64,000 bases of DNA from Paenibacillus marchantiophytorum (lineage in GTDB: Bacteria; Bacillota; Bacilli; Paenibacillales; NBRC-103111). A program made the position numbers and the translations under genes. Numbering within the stretch: the first letter of the stretch is position 1; each line of letters opens with the position of its first letter. A model generated the notes under the pieces. That model saw only the letters and a program-made list of their open reading frames with translations, did no database searches and was not told the DNA's origin. Shown piece after piece: positions 1 through 7,424 of this stretch. The stretch spans positions 1-64,000 of the forward strand of contig NZ_BMHE01000035.1 of assembly GCF_014640555.1 (NCBI RefSeq), written 5' to 3'.

Positions 1-1
1 A

Positions 2-121
2 GTAGCCACACAGGCAAGTAAAAAGCTCTCAAAATTGATTAAAAGTCAACTCCAACAATGGATCGCCGGTTTGCCCAGTTATCTTAAGGCTTACTTGCCC
101 ATTTCAAGCTGCGAAGTTTGA
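2..121 (+). other. Open reading frame fragment entering from the left edge
   Basis: The second forward frame stays open from the first bases of the window to a TGA at 119-121, giving 39 codons with no start inside the window. It could be the C-terminus of a gene to the left or part of the same decayed locus as the GH42 remnant that follows. I do not recognise the peptide, and an open stretch this short can occur by chance. Confidence 0.2.
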
Positions 122-501
122 GTTATAAAGAACTAGACTATTATCCATCTTTCGACACGCCAGTTAGCTTAACAGCGATGACTCACGATCTGATGCGCGG
201 TTTGAAAGGCGGTCAGCCCTTCATGTTTATGGATCAAACGCCAAGTCAACAAGATTGGCAACCGTATAACTCACTTAATCGTCCGGGAGTTATGAAACTC
301 TGGAGTTATCAAGCGGACCCAACGTTGCCATCAACCAGAACAACGAAGGACAATCATTCCTTTCTGTTTATCCTAAAATATAATGACCACCCGACTAGCA
401 TCGAACTTGGTTCCTTCAAGGGCACCGATTTAATATCAGGCCTGCCAGTAGAAATCACCACCACACTGCCCCCAAAAGCAGTAATGATCCTAGAAAGTTA
501 A
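118..501 (+). pseudogene. GH42 beta-galactosidase remnant with internal deletions
   Basis: The 127-residue frame resembles two separated parts of family-42 glycoside hydrolases, which are normally about 670-690 residues. Residues 5-66 carry catalytic-barrel motifs such as HDLMRGLKGGQPFM, EQTPS-like DQTPS and RPGVMKLWSYQ. Residues 80-127 look like the beta-sandwich C-terminal domain and end in LPPKAVMIL. The segment expected between these blocks is absent but the reading frame is preserved, and a second deletion lies near YKELDY/YPSF at the N-terminus. The TTG start has no convincing ribosome binding site. Loss of most of the barrel means it cannot be an active beta-galactosidase. The frame ends just before a good terminator, consistent with decay of a once-real gene. 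Confidence 0.75.
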
Positions 502-507
502 CCCGCC

Positions 508-535
508 CCTCTGCCAAATCGGCAGAGGCTTTTTT
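508..535 (+). terminator. Rho-independent terminator after GH42 remnant
   Basis: Perfect 8-bp stem (CCTCTGCC at 508-515 with GGCAGAGG at 521-528), a 5-nt loop and a run of T at 530-535. It begins 7 bases after the stop of the GH42 remnant, so the transcription unit outlived part of its gene. Confidence 0.85.
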
Positions 536-562
536 CAGTATTACGCTTCGCGGTTCAACCAA

Positions 563-755
563 ACCCCCAACACCCGCGACTTCGGACTGCACCCCCAACA
601 CCCTCGGCGCTTAGTATTATCTAGATCAAATGCCAACTCCAGACTGGGTATATAATGGTGATTTTTGAATTCCGACTTCAAAATTAGGTGTTTGATAGTG
701 AGATGTTTCTAATTCCGACTTGATAACTGGGTATTTCATGGTGAGGTGTTCCTAC
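563..755. repeat. Degenerate short direct repeats in the 505-999 spacer
   Basis: Two copies of ACCCCCAACACCC (563-575 and 591-603) are 28 bases apart. Three imperfect 33-45-base units follow (about 635-667, 668-710, 711-755), the last two opening with AATTCCGACTT and all carrying a GGTG/AGTGA block. No coding frame accounts for them. They look like an eroded tandem array or the remains of a small mobile element. Confidence 0.5.
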
Positions 756-770
756 TCTTCAAACACCCTT

Positions 771-886
771 TTCTGTGATATATACAAAATAGCAGGGCGA
801 TTCGTCTAAGGCATAGATTCTATTAAATGCGTGTGGTTTGGTTAAGGTTGAATTGAATCGTTACTCTTTTTGTATATATCACAGAA
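771..886. repeat. 116-bp element with 19-bp perfect terminal inverted repeats
   Basis: The 19 bases at 771-789 are the exact reverse complement of 868-886 (end sequence TTCTGTGATATATACAAAA). The roughly 78-base interior has no usable reading frame. This is the shape of a MITE, a short non-autonomous inverted-repeat element. I see no clear target-site duplication. A long-loop regulatory hairpin is the alternative. Confidence 0.6.
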
Positions 887-931
887 TAATAGATTTGAAG
901 TAGTATAGGGGGAGGAGGAAGAAAAAAATAC

Positions 932-960
932 TTCACAAAATTAACAAAATTTGCTATAAT
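932..960 (+). promoter_or_regulatory. Sigma-A promoter for the zinc-ribbon gene
   Basis: TTCACA at 932-937 and a perfect TATAAT at 955-960 are separated by 17 bases, with TG one base before the -10 box (extended -10). It lies 40 bases upstream of the start codon of the zinc-ribbon gene. Confidence 0.7.
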
Positions 961-999
961 AAAATAAGAACAAACGTTCCGATTCGAAGGGGTGATACC

Positions 1000-1638
1000 A
1001 TGGATAGCATGATTTCGAGGTTAGAATTGCATTCCTTTGATACGGAAAAGCAGTGCGAGGATTTCTTGTTGAAGTTTCGCTGGGCCCAGGGTTTCAGCTG
1101 CCCCCGTTGTGATCATCATCAAGCTTTTTATATTCGGACTCGTCGTTTGTTGGAATGCAAAGACTGTAGAATGCAAGTTTCTTTAACGGCAGGGACAATC
1201 ATGCATAAATCAAAACTATCGTTACTTCATTGGTTTCAAGCGATTCAATTGCTAATTCAAAAGGATAGGATTTATACAGCGAGCTCACTTTCACAAATAC
1301 TTAAAATTAATTATAGAAGCGCACAATTACTGTTGAAGAAAATAAACTTTGCCTTTGTTACGGAAGAAAATTGGTTGTTAGCTTTTGGCAAATCTTGCGT
1401 TCATGTCACTGATATGCAAGATAAAAGTTCAAGTAGTTTAGATCAAGCTTTGAGTTTAAGCTCTTTTTTGGAATCTAAGTTGTTGAGAATGAATGCTAAA
1501 CTTACGTTTCGAAGCATGACAGCGTCGCTTTGTACGGGTAGCGCTGGTCAGCGACCTTTTTTTGGCAAATGGGTTAAGTTATTTATTTCCATACATTTAT
1601 ATCGGAGTTTTTTTAAGTGTTACCAAATAGCGGGCTAA
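1000..1638 (+). CDS. Orphan IS1595-type zinc-ribbon protein lacking a transposase core
   Basis: Residues 20-110 match the N-terminal zinc-ribbon and helical region of IS1595-family transposases: the FRWAQGF-like entry, CPRC at 34-37, CKDC at 53-56, and the SLTAGTIMHKSKL block just after. IS1595 transposases then carry a DDE/DDN nuclease domain. Here residues 120-212 show no such domain and I do not recognise them. The gene has its own good promoter, a GAAGGGG ribosome binding site and an ATG start, and it is not interrupted. It could be a truncated transposase now ending in read-through sequence, or a domesticated DNA-binding protein. No inverted repeats of a complete IS frame it. Domain call fairly sure; function unknown. 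Confidence 0.7.
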   Translation: MDSMISRLELHSFDTEKQCEDFLLKFRWAQGFSCPRCDHHQAFYIRTRRLLECKDCRMQVSLTAGTIMHKSKLSLLHWFQAIQLLIQKDRIYTASSLSQILKINYRSAQLLLKKINFAFVTEENWLLAFGKSCVHVTDMQDKSSSSLDQALSLSSFLESKLLRMNAKLTFRSMTASLCTGSAGQRPFFGKWVKLFISIHLYRSFFKCYQIAG

Positions 1639-1730
1639 GGATGGTTCTGAATTGACCGTATCGCTTTTTTCAGGCATGATGGAGAGATAGTATTTTCTGA
1701 TTACTTTGAACTAAGGGAGAAACGGTCCTA

Positions 1731-1979
1731 ATGAAAAAGACTCTACAAGTCCCTATTCATTTCTATCGAAAGTTTATTTCACCTTTGAAGCCACCGACTT
1801 GCCGTTTCTACCCAACGTGCTCTCAATATGCGCTGGAGGCTATTGAGGTTCACGGAGCGCTGAAGGGTTCGTGGCTATCTGTCAAAAGGATATGCAAATG
1901 TCACCCTTTTCATCCGGGCGGGGTGGATCATGTGCCGGCAAGAGCGGAAAAATTAACTCATAATGATCAGTCTGCTTGA
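1731..1979 (+). CDS. yidD: Membrane protein insertion efficiency factor YidD
   Basis: The 82-residue protein carries the hallmarks of the YidD family: an amphipathic N-terminus (HFYRKFISPLKPPTCRFYPTCS), four closely spaced Cys in the CRFYPTCSQYA and KRICKCHPFHPGG blocks, and the usual length of 70-90 residues. YidD assists YidC/SecYEG-dependent insertion of inner-membrane proteins at the cytoplasmic face. A GGGAG-type ribosome binding site precedes the ATG. In many bacteria yidD lies beside rnpA/yidC; here it stands alone between the zinc-ribbon gene and metG, a separated arrangement also known in Bacillus. Its stop codon overlaps the -35 box of the next promoter. Confidence 0.93.
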   Translation: MKKTLQVPIHFYRKFISPLKPPTCRFYPTCSQYALEAIEVHGALKGSWLSVKRICKCHPFHPGGVDHVPARAEKLTHNDQSA

Positions 1980-2005
1980 CATGGTGCGCTTCTTTTCGAT
2001 ATATT
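1976..2005 (+). promoter_or_regulatory. Sigma-A promoter of the T-box/metG unit
   Basis: A consensus TTGACA at 1976-1981 and TATATT at 2000-2005 are separated by 18 bases. Transcription would begin near 2012, just ahead of the T-box leader. The -35 box overlaps the yidD stop codon. Confidence 0.7.
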
Positions 2006-2029
2006 TGGCTAAAGATGTTATTATATGGT

Positions 2030-2302
2030 TTCGATGAACGGATAAGTACAGACGGATGCCTATGAACAGAGAGCCGGGTTAGGTGAAAGCCGGTATAGGA
2101 GCAGGTTTGGAAGATGGTCCGGGAGAATAAGCCTTCGAGCTGCCTAGTGCTTGTGAAGACATAGGAGTAAGTTGGCTTCGTGTCCCAGCGTTAATGGGCA
2201 AGTCGTCATAGACTTACTGAGCCCCGAGCTTGTGAAAGGCGGGGAAACCTGGGTGGTACCGCGTGAGTTCAACTCTCGTCCCAAGATGGATGAGGGTTTT
2301 TT
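2030..2302 (+). promoter_or_regulatory. T-box leader controlling methionyl-tRNA synthetase
   Basis: The leader has the usual order of T-box parts: a Stem I region beginning GATGAACGGATAAGTACAG, a candidate methionine specifier ATG at 2114-2116, the strongly conserved T-box GGGTGGTACCGCG at 2251-2263, and then a terminator that competes with the antiterminator. Uncharged tRNA-Met would pair with the specifier and the T-box bulge and allow read-through into metG. The specifier assignment was made by eye without folding the RNA; the T-box itself is unmistakable. Confidence 0.93.
2273..2302 (+). terminator. T-box attenuator terminator
   Basis: The 9-bp stem (2273-2281 with 2288-2296, including G-T pairs) is followed by six T. 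It lies directly downstream of the T-box sequence and 33 bases before metG, as expected for a regulated attenuator. Confidence 0.88.
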
Positions 2303-2335
2303 GTGTTTTTTACTATTTGTTAGGAGGAACGATTG

Positions 2336-4342
2336 ATGTCGACACAATCCAAAGCGTTTTATATCACGACGCCTATTTATTATCCAAGTGATAAGCTGCA
2401 TATTGGGCATGCCTACTCCACGGTAGCTGGCGATGCTATGGCCCGTTACAAGCGTTTGCGCGGCTTTGATGTTAGATACTTAACGGGCACAGATGAGCAT
2501 GGTCAAAAGATTGAGCGCAAAGCACAAGAAAACGGTACTACACCTCAGTTATTTGTAGATGGCATTGTTGCTGGGATCAAAGAGTTATGGGGAAAACTCG
2601 ATATTTCTTATGATGATTTCATTCGGACTACAGAAGAACGCCATAAAGATGCTGTTGGCAAGATTTTTCAACGTTTGCTTGATCAAGATGATATTTATCT
2701 GGGAGAATATGAAGGTTGGTATTGTATTCCGGATGAGTCTTTTTTTCCAGAGAGCAAGCTAGTTGACGGTAAATGTCCAGATTGCGGGCGTCCGGTTGAG
2801 AAGATGAAGGAACAGACTTACTTTTTCCGGATGAGCAAATACGTGGATCGTTTGGTGCAGTATTATGAAGAGAACCCCGAATTCATACAGCCAGAGTCGC
2901 GTAAAAATGAGATGCTGAATAATTTCATAAAGCCAGGTCTGGAAGATTTGGCTGTTTCTCGTACGACTTTTGATTGGGGGGTTAAAGTTCCCGGAGATCC
3001 TAAGCATGTCATCTATGTGTGGATTGATGCTTTGTCGAACTATATTACAGCACTTGGATATGGATCGGACGATACAAGTAAGTTAGAAAAATATTGGCCG
3101 GCTGACGTGCATTTAATGAGTAAGGAAATTGTTCGTTTCCACACTATTTACTGGCCAATTATGTTGATGGCTCTTGACTTGCCATTGCCCAAAAAGGTAT
3201 TTGCACATGGCTGGCTTCTCATGAAAGATGGGAAAATGTCCAAGTCCAAAGGGAATGTGGTCGATCCCGTTACGTTGATCGACAGGTACGGTTTGGATGC
3301 TTTGCGCTATTATCTAATGCGCGAAGTGCCTTTCGGTGCTGACGGTACGTTCACGCCGGAAAGTTTTGTTGAGCGAGTCAACCATGACCTCGCGAATGAT
3401 TTGGGGAATCTGCTGAATCGTACGATCGTGATGATCGATAAGTATTTTGATGGACAGATTCCAGCTTATATTGCTGGGGCTACCGAGTTTGACGAAAGTC
3501 TCTTGGAGACTGTTCGTTCTACGGTAGCGAAGTACGAGGAAGCGATGGAGAAGATGGAATTCTCCATTGCGCTGTCTGCTGTGTGGCAGCTGATCAGCCG
3601 CACGAATAAATACATCGACGAGACGCAGCCTTGGTCGATGGTGAAGGATGAGGCCAAGCGCGAAACTCTTGGCTCAGTTATGTATGTGCTGGCTGAATCT
3701 CAGCGCATTTCATCTGTCTTGCTGCGTCCTTTCTTGACGAAGACGCCGCAATTGATCTGGCAGCAGCTTGGACTTGCTGATGAAGATCTGCCGCGCTTGA
3801 CGGCGTGGGAAAGCGTGCAATCTTTCGGACATCTCCCGACGGGCACCAAGGTGCAAAAGGGAGATCCGATGTTCCCGAGACTAGACGTTGAGGCGGAAGT
3901 CGCTTTCATCGTCGAGGCTATGGGCGGCGGAGCTGAGGTGCCTGCTGCGCCCGCTGCGGCTACTGTTGGTGCTACTTCTGCAGCGCCTGCCGCACAAGTG
4001 CCCGCGCCGGAGTCCAAAGACGAAATCGGGATCGACGATTTCGCCAAGGTGGAGCTGCGCGTAGCCCAGGTAATATCCGCTGAGCCCGTGAAGGGCGCGG
4101 ATAAACTTCTCAAGCTGCAGCTCGATCTAGGATACGAGCAGCGTCAAGTGGTATCGGGCATCGCGAAGTTTTACTCGCCCGAAGAGTTAGCGGGACGCAA
4201 GGTCATCTGCGTCACGAATTTGAAGCCGGTCAAGCTGCGCGGCGAGTTGTCGCAAGGGATGATTCTCGCCGCTTCACATGGCGATCAATTGACACTTGCG
4301 ACCGTACCTGACTCTATGCCCAATGGAGCAATCGTGAAATAG
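2336..4342 (+). CDS. metG: Methionyl-tRNA synthetase with C-terminal tRNA-binding domain
   Basis: The 668-residue cytoplasmic enzyme charges tRNA-Met with methionine. Visible signatures: class I HIGH at residues 22-25, a CPDC zinc-knuckle half in the connective peptide, KMSKS near residues 299-303, and the WIDALSNYI region. An Ala/Pro-rich linker (about 530-560) leads to an EMAP-II/Trbp-type tRNA-binding domain (about 565-668), the layout of Bacillus MetS. An upstream TTG at 2333 is possible, but the ATG at 2336 sits 8 bases from AGGAGG and is preferred. Expression is governed by the T-box leader. The last third is distinctly more GC-rich than the first. Confidence 0.97.
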   Translation: MSTQSKAFYITTPIYYPSDKLHIGHAYSTVAGDAMARYKRLRGFDVRYLTGTDEHGQKIERKAQENGTTPQLFVDGIVAGIKELWGKLDISYDDFIRTTEERHKDAVGKIFQRLLDQDDIYLGEYEGWYCIPDESFFPESKLVDGKCPDCGRPVEKMKEQTYFFRMSKYVDRLVQYYEENPEFIQPESRKNEMLNNFIKPGLEDLAVSRTTFDWGVKVPGDPKHVIYVWIDALSNYITALGYGSDDTSKLEKYWPADVHLMSKEIVRFHTIYWPIMLMALDLPLPKKVFAHGWLLMKDGKMSKSKGNVVDPVTLIDRYGLDALRYYLMREVPFGADGTFTPESFVERVNHDLANDLGNLLNRTIVMIDKYFDGQIPAYIAGATEFDESLLETVRSTVAKYEEAMEKMEFSIALSAVWQLISRTNKYIDETQPWSMVKDEAKRETLGSVMYVLAESQRISSVLLRPFLTKTPQLIWQQLGLADEDLPRLTAWESVQSFGHLPTGTKVQKGDPMFPRLDVEAEVAFIVEAMGGGAEVPAAPAAATVGATSAAPAAQVPAPESKDEIGIDDFAKVELRVAQVISAEPVKGADKLLKLQLDLGYEQRQVVSGIAKFYSPEELAGRKVICVTNLKPVKLRGELSQGMILAASHGDQLTLATVPDSMPNGAIVK

Positions 4343-4358
4343 CTCAGCTTATTAGGAG

Positions 4359-4397
4359 CCTCTATCTCCCCAGATCAGGGAGATGGAGGTTCTTTCT
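4359..4397 (+). terminator. Terminator after metG
   Basis: 12-bp stem with one G-T pair (4359-4370 with 4378-4389), a 7-base loop and a T-rich tail, beginning 17 bases after the metG stop. Confidence 0.8.
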
Positions 4398-4456
4398 ATG
4401 GATGGAAGCCGGGGAGCCCGGGTATCCTAAGGGAAACTGATAACGGAGTGAGACAG

Positions 4457-4750
4457 ATGAGAATTCGATTGGTTTTGAAAATCATTGGAGTTTCCAACAT
4501 GATTGTTCTGCTAACTGCGTGTACGTTATTCGGTGGGGATTCGGAAAAAAAGAAGGATACCAATAAGCAAAAAGATACGAAATCCAAAGCTCAGAGTACC
4601 AAGAAGCAGGATAGTGTGATTGATCAAGAATTGAAAAAGCAATATCAAATGTATAATGAAATTATTGAATATAAAGTTAAGCAAGATCAAAAATTGATTA
4701 AGCAATCGGAAGAACATTTCAAAAAGCTGAAAGAAGAAAGTGATAAATAA
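4457..4750 (+). CDS. Small Lys-rich lipoprotein, function unknown
   Basis: The 97-residue product starts with a short basic region and a hydrophobic stretch ending in the lipobox LLTAC, so it should be lipidated on that Cys and anchored outside the membrane. The rest is highly charged (many Lys, Glu, Gln), with no globular domain that I recognise, and is probably extended or coiled coil (about residues 50-97). GTG at 4448 is in frame, but GGAGTG 6 bases before the ATG at 4457 favours the latter. It stands between metG and the zinc operon, with terminator-like hairpins on both sides, so it is probably monocistronic. Confidence 0.75.
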   Translation: MRIRLVLKIIGVSNMIVLLTACTLFGGDSEKKKDTNKQKDTKSKAQSTKKQDSVIDQELKKQYQMYNEIIEYKVKQDQKLIKQSEEHFKKLKEESDK

Positions 4751-4754
4751 AAGT

Positions 4755-4795
4755 AGGGCCATGCTGTGAACTTATGCGGCAGGCTCTTTTATTTT
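4755..4795 (+). terminator. Possible terminator after the lipoprotein gene
   Basis: A 6-bp stem (AGGGCC at 4755-4760 with GGCTCT at 4782-4787, one G-T pair) with a long 21-base loop, followed by TTTTATTTT. The stem is short, so this is moderate support only. Confidence 0.5.
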
Positions 4796-4808
4796 GCCTG
4801 TGAATGTA

Positions 4809-4867
4809 TTGACTTAGGGGGGCAGGTACTCGTATAATCAATTCGTTAATAAAAATGATTACGATTT
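4809..4867 (+). promoter_or_regulatory. znu promoter with Zur-like operator
   Basis: TTGACT at 4809-4814 and TATAAT at 4833-4838 (18-base spacer) form a strong sigma-A promoter. Immediately downstream, TCGTTAAT (4843-4850) and ATTACGATTT (4858-4867) are inverted half-sites resembling the Zur consensus (TCGTAAT-N-ATTACGA), but with a wider gap than the canonical 1 base. Position over the start site and the zinc transporter downstream support zinc-dependent repression. Confidence 0.6.
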
Positions 4868-4893
4868 AGAGGGTGAGCGGAGTGGTATTTTTG

Positions 4894-5811
4894 ATGCGAA
4901 AAAAGAGCGTTTTTAACATAGTTCTACTAGCCGTCTTCGTGTTGGCGATGGTAGGATGCGGAGGGGTTTCTAGTTCAAAAGCGAAGCTAGTAGAAGGTAA
5001 AGTGAATGTGGTTACAAGTTTCTATCCACTATATGAGTTTACGCGCGCTATCGGTGGTGAGTATGTCAATGCGATCAATCTTGTGCCAGCGGGGGTAGAA
5101 CCACATGATTGGTCGCCAAAAAGCAGGGATATTAAAAACATGACACAAGCTCAAATTTTCGTCTATCAAGGAGCGGGGTTCGAAGGTTGGGTCAAGGATT
5201 TCATTGGAAGTCTGCCTGCTGAATCGAATTTGAAAGTTGTGGAAGCAAGCAAAGGGGCAGATTTGATCAAAACTTCGGAAAATAAAGACGAATTTGATCC
5301 TCATGCGTGGCTGAGCCCGTTAAATGCGATAAAAATGGCTAATAATATTAAAATAGCTTTAGTTGGTGCAGACCCTGCACACAAAGAAGTTTTTGAGAAA
5401 AATTATGCCAGCTATGAGGCCAAATTATTAGATTTGGATGCTCGTTATAAGAAAGAGCTTGCCCAAACGAAGAAAAAAGAGATTGCCGTTTCACACTATG
5501 CTTTTGCTTATCTCTGCAGAGATTATGGCTTAACCCAAATGTCGATTATGGGATTATCTCCTGATGCTGAGCCGACTGCGCAGGATTTGAAAAAAATGAA
5601 TGCATACATGAAAGAACATGATTTGAAATATATATTTTTTGAAGAGCTTGTATCTGATAAATTAGCCAAGACGCTGGCGAAGGATGCCAAGGTTGACACC
5701 ATGGTTCTCAATCCGTTAGAAGGGTTAACGGATGCGCAGATGAAGGCAGGCGAGGATTATATTTCGATCATGGATAAAAATTTGAAAAATTTAGTCATTG
5801 CCTTACAATAA
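4894..5811 (+). CDS. znuA: Zinc ABC transporter substrate-binding lipoprotein
   Basis: Cluster A-I metal-binding protein that captures zinc outside the membrane and delivers it to ZnuBC. An N-terminal signal ends in the lipobox AMVGC. The mature part has VVTSFYPLYEFTRAIGG, the VPAGVEPHDWSP metal-ligand block, FDPHAWLSP and a late HYAFAYLCRDYGL block, all typical of ZnuA/AdcA; the His residues supply ligands. The His-rich loop of Gram-negative ZnuA is absent. An in-frame GTG at 4873 exists, but ATG 4894 has GGAGTGG 8 bases upstream and gives a normal signal peptide. First gene of znuA-znuC-znuB. Confidence 0.9.
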   Translation: MRKKSVFNIVLLAVFVLAMVGCGGVSSSKAKLVEGKVNVVTSFYPLYEFTRAIGGEYVNAINLVPAGVEPHDWSPKSRDIKNMTQAQIFVYQGAGFEGWVKDFIGSLPAESNLKVVEASKGADLIKTSENKDEFDPHAWLSPLNAIKMANNIKIALVGADPAHKEVFEKNYASYEAKLLDLDARYKKELAQTKKKEIAVSHYAFAYLCRDYGLTQMSIMGLSPDAEPTAQDLKKMNAYMKEHDLKYIFFEELVSDKLAKTLAKDAKVDTMVLNPLEGLTDAQMKAGEDYISIMDKNLKNLVIALQ

Positions 5812-5830
5812 CGAAGTCAGGGGTTACTAG

Positions 5831-6610
5831 ATGGAAAATAACGATAAAGAGTTTTGTCACCGCAGCATCGTCTCGATAGATGATCTTTCATTTTCTTATG
5901 AAAATAAAAAAGTGATAGACAAACTGCGCTTTGAGGTGCTTGAACGGGATTTCGTCGGTGTTATTGGTTCTAACGGCGCGGGGAAAACGACGCTGCTCAA
6001 AATGCTTGTTGGTTTATTGAAACCAACAGCAGGTGAGATCAGGATGTTTGACCGACCCTTGAGTCAATTCAAGGATTGGGAACGCATTGGCTATGTGCCG
6101 CAGAAAAATGCTTTTAATCCCCTCTTTCCAGCGACGGTCAGGGAGATCGTGCAGTCGGGGATGTACAGCAACAAGCGGGTGTATCGCCGTCTTACGAAGG
6201 CAGACCTGCAAAAGGCGGAAGACGCTATGCTGGCCATGCGTATTGAAGACTTAGCTGACCGCCGTATTGGTCAACTGTCCGGTGGACAGCAGCAGCGCGC
6301 TTTCCTCGCGCGCGCGATCGTGAACAACCCGGAGCTGCTCATCTTGGATGAGCCGACGGTTGGAATTGATGCCGAGACGCAAGTCGGATTCTTCCGAATG
6401 ATCCGACATATGCATCAGCATCATCATATGACTTTCATCATGGTCTCACACGATATGGACATGATGCAGTCATACCTAGGAACTGAGCCGCAGAAAGTAA
6501 GCGGCGGCATTAAATTTTATGTTAAGCATACCCATGATCCCGAGGATTGCCGTGAGACGAATTTGACTCATTCCATCGGCCAGATTCGCGAGATGATCGG
6601 AGTTCAGTAA
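5831..6610 (+). CDS. znuC: Zinc ABC transporter ATP-binding protein
   Basis: ABC ATPase energising zinc import at the inner face of the membrane. Walker A is GSNGAGKTT (about residues 46-54), the Q-loop lies near YVPQKNAF, the signature is LSGGQQQRA, Walker B is LLILDEP, and the H-loop is VSHDMD. Length (259) is normal for ZnuC/AdcC. A C-terminal extension after the H-loop contains scattered His. It follows znuA by 19 bases and is followed by znuB after 12 bases, so the three are one operon. Confidence 0.93.
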   Translation: MENNDKEFCHRSIVSIDDLSFSYENKKVIDKLRFEVLERDFVGVIGSNGAGKTTLLKMLVGLLKPTAGEIRMFDRPLSQFKDWERIGYVPQKNAFNPLFPATVREIVQSGMYSNKRVYRRLTKADLQKAEDAMLAMRIEDLADRRIGQLSGGQQQRAFLARAIVNNPELLILDEPTVGIDAETQVGFFRMIRHMHQHHHMTFIMVSHDMDMMQSYLGTEPQKVSGGIKFYVKHTHDPEDCRETNLTHSIGQIREMIGVQ

Positions 6611-6622
6611 GGAGCGGGAAAT

Positions 6623-7423
6623 TTGGATATTTTCACGGAGTATTTTTTTCAACGGGCGTTAATCGGTGGGATATTGATCGGGCTTATGGCGCCTCTCATG
6701 GGCGTTTTTCTTGTCCTACGGCGGCTTTCCATGATCGGGGATACTCTCGCGCATGTGTCTATCGCGGGGGTTGCGCTGGGCTTTCTAATCAACGTCTATC
6801 CGTTAGGGGTAGGACTTGTGTTTGCGCTTCTCGCGTCTTTTGCGATAGAGAAGCTGCGTAAGGCATATAAAACGTATGCCGAGCTTTCCATCGCTATTAT
6901 TATGTCAGGCGGCGTGGCGCTGGCTACGCTTCTTTTTACCCTTGGCAAAGGCTTTAATATGAATGTGATGAGTTATCTGTTTGGTAGTATATATACGTTA
7001 GACACAACTGATTTGTGGGTGGTTTTTGGCGTCTCCGTGCTTGTCATTGGCGTTATAGTCGCACATTTCAAGGAGTTTTTCCTAATGTTCTTCGATGAGG
7101 ATGCAGCGAGTGTAAGTGGACTTCCACTTAAATATTATAATATGATGATAACGATGCTAACCGCATTGGTGATTTCTGTCGCAATCAAGATTGTGGGCGC
7201 TTTGCTTGTTTCATCGTTATTAACTATTCCTGTCGCATGCAGTTTATTAATTGCTCGCAGCTTTAAGCATTCGGTCTTTTTGGCCATTTTATTTTCAGAG
7301 ATAGCTGTGATCATCGGATTGGTCGTAGCAGGAGTCTGGGACTTGGCGCCAGGGGGGACGGTTGTTCTGACTCTAATTGCAATGTTGATCGGGATCATTC
7401 TAAAAAGAGGATTGAGGATTTAA
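6623..7423 (+). CDS. znuB: Zinc ABC transporter permease
   Basis: Integral membrane subunit of the ABC-3 family with about eight hydrophobic segments, starting MDIFTEYFFQRALIGG and containing the conserved VLRRLSMIGDTLAHVSIAGVA block near the N-terminus and VGALLVSSLLTIPVA later. It begins with TTG; GGAG 8 bases upstream decides this start, and no ATG is available before the conserved N-terminus. It ends one base before ccdA starts, so ccdA may be co-transcribed. Confidence 0.93.
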   Translation: MDIFTEYFFQRALIGGILIGLMAPLMGVFLVLRRLSMIGDTLAHVSIAGVALGFLINVYPLGVGLVFALLASFAIEKLRKAYKTYAELSIAIIMSGGVALATLLFTLGKGFNMNVMSYLFGSIYTLDTTDLWVVFGVSVLVIGVIVAHFKEFFLMFFDEDAASVSGLPLKYYNMMITMLTALVISVAIKIVGALLVSSLLTIPVACSLLIARSFKHSVFLAILFSEIAVIIGLVVAGVWDLAPGGTVVLTLIAMLIGIILKRGLRI

Positions 7424-7424
7424 C

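Noticed and set aside
2144..2410. 88-codon minus-strand frame across the T-box leader
   Set aside because: Overlaps a well-supported regulatory RNA and the metG start.
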